This document shows, one piece after another, positions 19,113-24,584 of a DNA stretch of 24,584 nt (positions within the stretch are counted from its first letter, which is position 1; every line of letters begins with the position of its first letter). Source of the stretch: Lingula anatina (Eukaryota; Brachiopoda; Lingulata; Lingulida; Lingulidae). Made by a program: the position numbers and the translations under genes. A model generated the notes under the pieces. It saw only the letters and a list, made by a program, of their open reading frames with translations. It did not search any database and was not told the origin of the DNA. Location: the NCBI RefSeq assembly GCF_001039355.2, contig NW_019775602.1, positions 839,077 through 863,660 of the forward strand, read 5' to 3'.

Positions 19113-20129
19113 TAATATAGTTCTTTTATTCTACAAAGAAATTGTAGGAGCTGTCCGCACTAGACAGATTCCCCCGGAACTGGAATTTTTAAAGCAAGGT
19201 TTATACAAAGGAAAGAAAAGGAGGCAAATCTCTTATAGTATTAACTATTATGTGCTCTCTTTGAGGGAACAAAAGAAAAATACAGTATATGTAGTTTATA
19301 CATAAACTAGTATACACCAAAAATAGAAAAGAATGAAAACAGTCACAACTATAATAGCCAAAAATTCCCCCTTAAATAATTTTCCTTAAATTCCCCCGCT
19401 TTTTCACTTTTCTGTCATACATAAAAATTTATAATGCAAGACTTGTTAACGCAATAAATGGAAAACCCCGTGACTTATCATACTGAAATTCACAGAATCA
19501 CTTTTTAGCATGAGTATTACAAAATACAACCAAAGGGCAAATGTCAGCTTTATTGGACCATATTTGGCGAAGGTTATCCCATAGTCCCCTTTCTTCGAAT
19601 GGAATGTGTCGTCTCTCCTGACGCTCTGCTTTCCGTTGTTGTTATAGCTATATAGCTTGCTTGAGTCCGTCTTAACACTTTCTTGCGAAAATAATTTGTA
19701 ATCGGACATACATGCATATTCTGGCGTTAAAGAGTCTAGATATAATATGATTTGAGTCGCTACGAGAGAAAATAATAAAGCTTGATTAAAGTATTGAGCA
19801 AATAGGCCCATGATCATTAATATAAAGCGTTTATAAAAATATGTAAAAATTTAAAAATAATTAGCTTCAGTTGTTTCGGCTTCTCGATCCCAGACAGCGT
19901 CTCGACGTGAATTCCCAGAGAAAAAATGTATAGCCTGCAGGTGTAGGCTACGGATACCATTGTTACACGGGACTCTTTTTTTCATATAAATGAAATTCAT
20001 GACATTTGGACACTTTTGAAATAAGTGCATTCAGTACAAAAAATTCCGAGTATTTAAAAAAAATATTATGAGACTCCGAAGAAATTATACGAAAAATGAT
20101 CATATCCGCACCATCTATTATTTATCTCC
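19113..20129. other. Mostly non-genic; repeat R relative at about 19480-19580
   Basis: GAAATTCACAGAATCAC, GTATTACAAAATACAACC and GTCAGCTTTATTGGACCATA at about 19480-19565 echo repeat R at 5890-5960 (AATCAGCTTGATGGGACCAT). Accordingly the minus-strand open frame at 19446-19817 shares GPIKL-F-L-LYF with the one at 5740-5961. I take this as repeat kinship, not a gene. The open frame at 19045-19305 begins inside the palindrome array and is not recognised. Confidence 0.45.
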
Positions 20130-20262
20130 GTCTTCACTAGCACAATGTGATTGAATTCATAGACAACGTCACAATCATGTTGAGACAGAGTCTGAGGTAA
20201 AATACTGTAGCATTTAAACTGTTGGAACTCAACTTCCTCTATTCTCCCGGACCATTACATAC
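20130..20262. repeat. Dispersed repeat C, part 1
   Basis: GTCTTCACTAGCACAAT followed by GACAACGTCACAATCATGTT and GAGACAG (about 20131-20188), and AACTCAACTTCCTCTATTCT followed by CCCGGACC (about 20226-20254), both recur at 21294-21577 but in the opposite order. No coding content. Confidence 0.6.
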
Positions 20263-20301
20263 CTGTCAACATCGACACGACCTTCCTACGTCCCCACCCC
20301 G

Positions 20302-20325
20302 ACACACACGCACACACACACACAA
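20302..20325. repeat. Short (CA)n tract
   Basis: ACACACACGC followed by CACACACACACACA, a short interrupted dinucleotide tract. Confidence 0.9.
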
Positions 20326-21293
20326 CTATTTTTATGCTTTGGAAAGTAACGGCCAGGTTCGAAAGTTTGCTATAGTAAAATACTTTGACTATACAAAATG
20401 ATATAGAAAATAAAATAGGCAATTAAGAAATTTATTTCAATTCATTCCAATTAAAGTCTTTCAATGTTTCAAGAATTTCAAACTTGGTCACACTAACAGC
20501 CCGTTTTAATCAATAATCAAAACAAGTCAATTTTTGCGCTCCGATATGTCAGTCTCCGTTGTGTGGCTTTCATTGGGGATTCAGCATTTTGCACACCTCA
20601 GGTAGAGGTGACACTCACGTCGTTAGCCCAACTTTCTATGTTACTGGAAAATTTTTGAAATATTGTTGAGGTTTCTTTGTGAAGACCCGAATATGCCACT
20701 TCGTAAAAAAATCATTTTTTAATTTAAAAAATGAAATTATCATTCTGTCCTTCAAATCGCAAATCTGCACTGTTCTTTTTTTTTACCCCATTTTCTACGG
20801 GGACAGTTCGGCAAAGCACGAAATCGCATTCATTAGCACTTCTGTTTTATGTTTTCTGATCTATACTCTTGTTAGTCGCGCAAATAGGCCCTAGTGCATA
20901 AATGAAAATGTGCAATATTTCGTGCAAGTCGGCAAGCATACTGGATGTGAAAATTAATCGCTGACAGTTTGAGTAGTTAAAAAATAGCAAACTTTGACTC
21001 AACATAGATTCTGTCGGCACTTTATGTTCCATTTGTAACTTATTTTAATTTTAGTTCCTTTCGTGGCGTTAACGCTTTGCTAGTTAATTTTACAGTGCTG
21101 CGTTTTTAGTGACTCTTTCTCAATAGACGTCATCTTTAAAGTTCATCTTTGTGAATTACTACAATTGAAACATACGGTAGTTATATAAGTAAAAAAAAAA
21201 AGATGAATCTGTACAGTTTTTTTTAGACAAAAGTTGTAAAAGTTTGTATAACCTGGAGTGTTAAAGTTAAAGGACACTGGTAAACACCCGAAC
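20326..21293. other. Non-genic spacer
   Basis: Only chance open frames are present (20679-20894 on plus, 20847-21032 on minus). GCAAATAGGCCC occurs both at about 19798 and at 20880, a short shared word with no larger context. I see nothing else. Confidence 0.5.
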
Positions 21294-21577
21294 GCTCTCA
21301 AAACTCAATTTCCTCGATTCTCCCAAACCTTATATACCATCATCATACCCTCCCTCCATCATTTTTGTGCCGTTTCATTTCAACATATTTCCTCTTAATC
21401 TAACTTTCTCTACTGAATGGTTTGTCCATATATAACTTAAACTAAAATAGCATATTACCATTTCCAATGACTTATTAGTTCATTTCTTTATAAACATTTC
21501 ATCCCCCTCCCCGTTATGTCTTCACTAACACAATTGGCTGATATTTGTGGAGTCCGTCACAATCATGGTTGAGACAG
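21294..21577. repeat. Dispersed repeat C, part 2
   Basis: AAACTCAATTTCCTCGATTC followed by TCCCAAACC at about 21300-21328 corresponds to 20226-20254, and GTCTTCACTAACACAATTGG with CCGTCACAATCATGG and TTGAGACAG at about 21519-21577 corresponds to 20131-20188. The two blocks appear in reversed order relative to the first occurrence, as expected if both come from a tandem array cut at different points. Confidence 0.6.
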
Positions 21578-21605
21578 CATCAAAATCAACACACCGCAGC
21601 CTATG

Positions 21606-21723
21606 TTGATCCATCCTCCATTTCTGACGGTCTTCCGACAGAAAAAATTAGATAACGGCCAATATAAATTGAAAACCTGACTGTCTTCCGGAAGACCCAG
21701 AAGACTGCCTCAATCCGCCCCTG
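21606..21723. mobile_element. hAT-like MITE, 5'-truncated copy
   Basis: TGATCCATCCTCCATTTCTG, GTCTTCCGACAG and CCGGAAGACCCAGAAGACTG lead to the end CAATCCGCCCCTG. This is the right two-thirds of the element at 13418-13585 with scattered changes. The left terminus CAGGGGCGG is missing. Confidence 0.8.
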
Positions 21724-22135
21724 ATTTTAACTATATTTGTTCTGGAATTATGCGTGCAATTTCTAAATGTTTGCGTGGCAACTGAGAGAAATTTTGGTCT
21801 TATGTTATTTATTTATTTTTATGTTTATGTATGTGTGTGTGTGAAATCGGCCCTTTACACATAACAAGTTAAATTCTGGGGATAAATATACACTGTGTTT
21901 ACTAATACCTGCCACAACAAAGTCCGAAAAAATGATGCACGCCGTGCTTCATGGAGCTTTCTGATTTAGATGTAATTTGTCTCCTTGTTGCTGTATGATA
22001 TAACCATTAAATAACGGTGCTGTAACCAAATCCGCACATTGATCAATTGGTTTAACTGTATTGTATTCACAGTCACGTGTATGTGAGTATTACTGATATA
22101 CAACCCTTGCCAGTTATTATTATTATTGCCCTCTA
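21724..22135. other. Non-genic spacer
   Basis: No gene or recognised element. A short GT-rich tract (TGTATGTGTGTGTGTG) is near 21828-21842. Confidence 0.5.
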
Positions 22136-22222
22136 CATGTACACTACGACTACTCTTACTACTACTACTACTACTACTACTACATTATATAGTCCTACTA
22201 CACTGTACTACAACTACTACAT
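22136..22222. repeat. (TAC)n microsatellite, interrupted
   Basis: CTACTACTACTACTACTAC-type triplets, with interruptions, run from about 22143 to 22222. They create a threonine run in one plus-strand frame that is not a gene. Confidence 0.93.
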
Positions 22223-22303
22223 GTACTGGTTCTACAACTTACGCTGTTCCTCAGGTATGCTGAGGTGATTTTCTAGAAATCTCTTAGACTCAACTTAAAC
22301 TGC

Positions 22304-22341
22304 GGGACGCAGAAAGGACGCCGTCCAGTGTAAAGGGGGAT
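22304..22341. mobile_element. Detached Harbinger-like terminus fragment
   Basis: GGGACGCAGAAAGGACGCCG followed by TCCAGTGTAAAGGGGG is the same as the right end of the 22392-23520 element. It stands alone about 50 bp left of that element. It may be the last piece of an older copy, or a rearranged end. Confidence 0.75.
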
Positions 22342-22391
22342 GTAGGGAATCGGCATATTACATTCACAGAATGGAGTTAAAGTTTATCTAA

Positions 22392-23520
22392 AAACCCCTT
22401 TACACTGGACGGCGTCTTTTCTGCGTCCTTTGTGCGACCATGAAACTGGCCAGGACGCCGTCGGACGCTCAAAGAACGCACAGTAATCGCCAAGTTCTCA
22501 CAAGCATCGCCGAGGACGCCATAGACGCCGCGAAGTTTTGAGCCTGTTCAAAACAATCGCAGAGAGAACGCGATGGAGGATGGTCGCTCAATGGACGCAG
22601 AAAGGACGCACAAGCATCGCCGTGGTCGCAGAGAGGACGCACAAGCATCGCCGCGGTCGTAGGAGGCACAAGCATCGCTTTGGTTGCAGAATGAAAACTC
22701 AAAGATCGTCCAGTGTTCGGCACGTAGAACATTTTTTTTTCACTCTCAAACGGGGCCGTGCTGAGGTATTTTTCACCAGACAGGAATTCTAAGGGCAACA
22801 GTGGTCTCATATCAGCCTCCGATTGTTTTTCCCCTAAAATTCATGAAACGATCCATTTTTTTTTTAGGTTATTATAAAACGATTGCCTTTTTTACAAGAT
22901 GCATTAATAGTCAGAACGTTTTGCAGAATGCGTCATCTAAAACGGATTCAAATATTCTATGTAGTGTCAGTCACACTTTCTCGTTTTCGGCGCTTGTCCA
23001 TCCTTCTTATAAGGATGACAATGAGCATCTGGCTGATTATCAGTCCATGCAGACTTTGCATCACTATAGTTTAAAGCGTTTATTCCCATTTATTTGTTTT
23101 GTGTGCTGGAATTTTTCTTTATTGGATGACCTGGTTAGAACCGATGAAAAAATATGAGTTAGAATATAGAGAAGGACGCCCAAACAACGCTCATCGGTCA
23201 AGCAGGATGCAGAATGATCGTAGAATAGACGCCACTAATCGCCGATGAAGGTACAGAGAACGCAGCAAGAATGGTCATTGGTCGCTCAAATATCGCAATG
23301 GACGGCTTGGGTTGCACAGGCAACGTACAGTGGAGGCAGGCAGGTTGGTCGCAGTTTTACAGGTAAAATCAAGATTCGGTCGTTCAAAGGACGCACAAGG
23401 GACGCAGACGCCTTTACACTGAGACACAATTTAATTGCTTTGGCGACCGTTGAGCGTCCTGACCACATTTTTGAACGCAGAAGGGACGCAGAAAGGACGC
23501 CGTCCAGTGTAAAGGGGCCC
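22392..23520. mobile_element. Harbinger-like non-autonomous element, 1,129 bp, TAA target duplication
   Basis: The left end (AAA)CCCCTTTACACTGGACGGCG and the right end CGCCGTCCAGTGTAAAGGGG(CCC) are inverted repeats of about 30 bp, flanked by TAA at 22389-22391 and 23521-23523. The outermost three bases differ (AAA left, GGG expected). The 3-bp TAA duplication and CCCCTTTACAC ends fit PIF/Harbinger. Both sub-terminal zones (to about 22700 and from about 23160) are GC- and CpG-rich, with many GGACGC/GACGCC words and three copies of CACAAGCATCGC spaced 25-37 bp. The middle (22720-23150) is AT-rich. Open frames of 84-118 codons occur on both strands but none resembles a Harbinger transposase or Myb-like protein, so I consider it non-autonomous. 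Confidence 0.82.
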
Positions 23521-23523
23521 TAA

Positions 23524-24584
23524 GGAAATGTGCATTTACTTACATGTTAAATGTGGTGTAGGGAAGGGAATAGATATCTTTGAGTTTTATTTTCAGTAAA
23601 TGCGATGAAAGATTTTGATTTTCCCTTCCCAAAATAAGCCGAATAAACAAATGCTTCCAACTTGACTTGTTGCTTTATCAAACTTGAGTTTATTTACAAC
23701 AAACAGGCCTATTTTTTGCACTTAAACAGTAAGAGAAGACTAAAAAACACATTTTCAGTGTTTTTTAGTTTGACAATCAAAATTGTCTAATGAAAAATGT
23801 AATTTTGGTACAAGTCAAGGCGGTTTAAAATTTGAGCGTAATTTACTTGTGCATCACGAACATTATTAAGAAGCGCGTAATCGGATGATTATCAATTTAC
23901 ACAATAACAAGATGTCTTAAAAATTTCCCCGTGAACCACCACGACGAAGAATTGTAGTGACCAAGGAGATTGTAAACTTTAAAATATTTTTACTTCTGAA
24001 TATTTTGACTGTCATGCCTAATTTTCGCTTAAAAAGAGCCATAGAAAGAGAGAAAATATCCCAATAAAATTCACCCATGTCGAATGGCCTATATATAGAA
24101 ATGCAGTCAAAATTTTAATGGAAACCTTAGACACGCATATTTATCCTATATATCATAATTATAGGCCCTAACCTAATATCTTAGGCGTGCGATTTTCACC
24201 CAAAAGTCGTGTCGTCTGCAGCACAACTCTGAAACGCGTTTACTATATGTATTCTTCACTCGTGGAATGATTGTGTTAGAGCAGAAATTTTCTTTCACAC
24301 CAGATGACAACGGAAAACTTTGATAAGATATTTTTAATCACCATGAAGATCATCAAGGCCATCAAGATCATCATCATTACAAATCTTTGAATTGAACATC
24401 ACTTCCGGCCAGTCATATATTACTTCAGGGGACTTAATTTGCATATAAGAGAAAAAATTAATTTTTTCTGATTTTGGCTTTTCTCCAATTTTTTCATTAT
24501 TTTCAAAAAGTAATGTTCTGTTTTGCTCACAAATTGAGACACTTTTGATTCACACGCACTGTTTGTAAATTATGTAATTAAAAA
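23524..24584. other. Non-genic AT-rich spacer to window end
   Basis: No gene, RNA or repeat is recognised. A short ATCA-rich stretch (about 24340-24380) is the only local pattern. Confidence 0.55.

Noticed and set aside
19446-19817. 123-codon minus-strand open frame as a gene related to the one at 5740-5961
   Set aside because: The shared residues come from a shared DNA repeat (R); the rest of the two frames is unrelated and other repeat units are not open.
22469-23523. Open frames inside the Harbinger-like element as transposase or Myb-like genes
   Set aside because: They consist largely of translated sub-terminal repeats or AT-rich filler and show no family motifs.

Overview
The window looks like non-genic, repeat-dominated nuclear DNA of an animal, most likely a marine invertebrate. 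The evidence is a strongly AT-rich base composition, a decayed CR1/L2-like LINE, tRNA-derived SINE debris, several families of terminal-inverted-repeat (TIR) elements including Harbinger-like and hAT-like ones, microsatellites, and a decayed transposase-like gene whose relatives I remember mainly from marine invertebrates. The species cannot be named from the sequence. I found no intact host protein-coding gene, no intact tRNA or rRNA, and nothing prokaryotic such as operons or ribosome binding sites. The open frames in the window are short and mostly arise by chance.

Layout. 1-1381: a TA microsatellite, an inverted-repeat MITE (family A, copy 1) and a hAT-like non-autonomous element. 1382-4455: a 1.53-kb segment present twice head to tail, joined exactly at a single N (2913). 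Each copy holds a 305-bp foldback MITE. This may be two haplotypes joined by the assembler rather than a real duplication. 4416-5245: a minisatellite with a 46-bp unit, directly continuing copy 2. 5330-6410 and 9300-11020: an old, degenerate repeat family, with a young 47-bp triplication and a TA tract inside. 7090-8192, minus strand: a transposase-like pseudogene broken by at least four frame changes and several stops, set in about 2.7 kb of non-repeat sequence that also holds a recurring 13-bp motif (TAACGTATGTTCC).

11060-13905: a cluster of nested events. A 354-bp palindromic Harbinger-like MITE flanked by TAA has jumped into a family A MITE, whose right half is tandemly duplicated. A 70-bp tandem repeat, a TTTA tract, a hAT-like MITE and two more family A copies lie nearby. 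14713-14870: a tRNA-derived SINE remnant. 16157-17600, minus strand: a LINE 3' end interrupted by a 551-bp element with 110-bp TIRs and a 5-bp target-site duplication; the LINE reading resumes on the other side. 18185-18331, minus strand: a small GC-rich open stretch that is the best candidate for a host coding fragment. 18822-19112: a three-unit array of about 105 bp built on palindromes and repeated CAATCA/TGATTG words. 20130-21723: scattered pieces of another repeat and a truncated hAT-like copy. 22392-23520: a 1,129-bp Harbinger-like element flanked by TAA, GC-rich at both ends, with a loose fragment of its terminus beside it at 22304-22341.

The genes do not form a pathway. The biology visible here is transposon turnover: at least six TIR families, one LINE, one SINE and one coding transposase-like fossil, with clear relative ages from nesting. 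Family assignments come from recalled sequence patterns, not from a database search.
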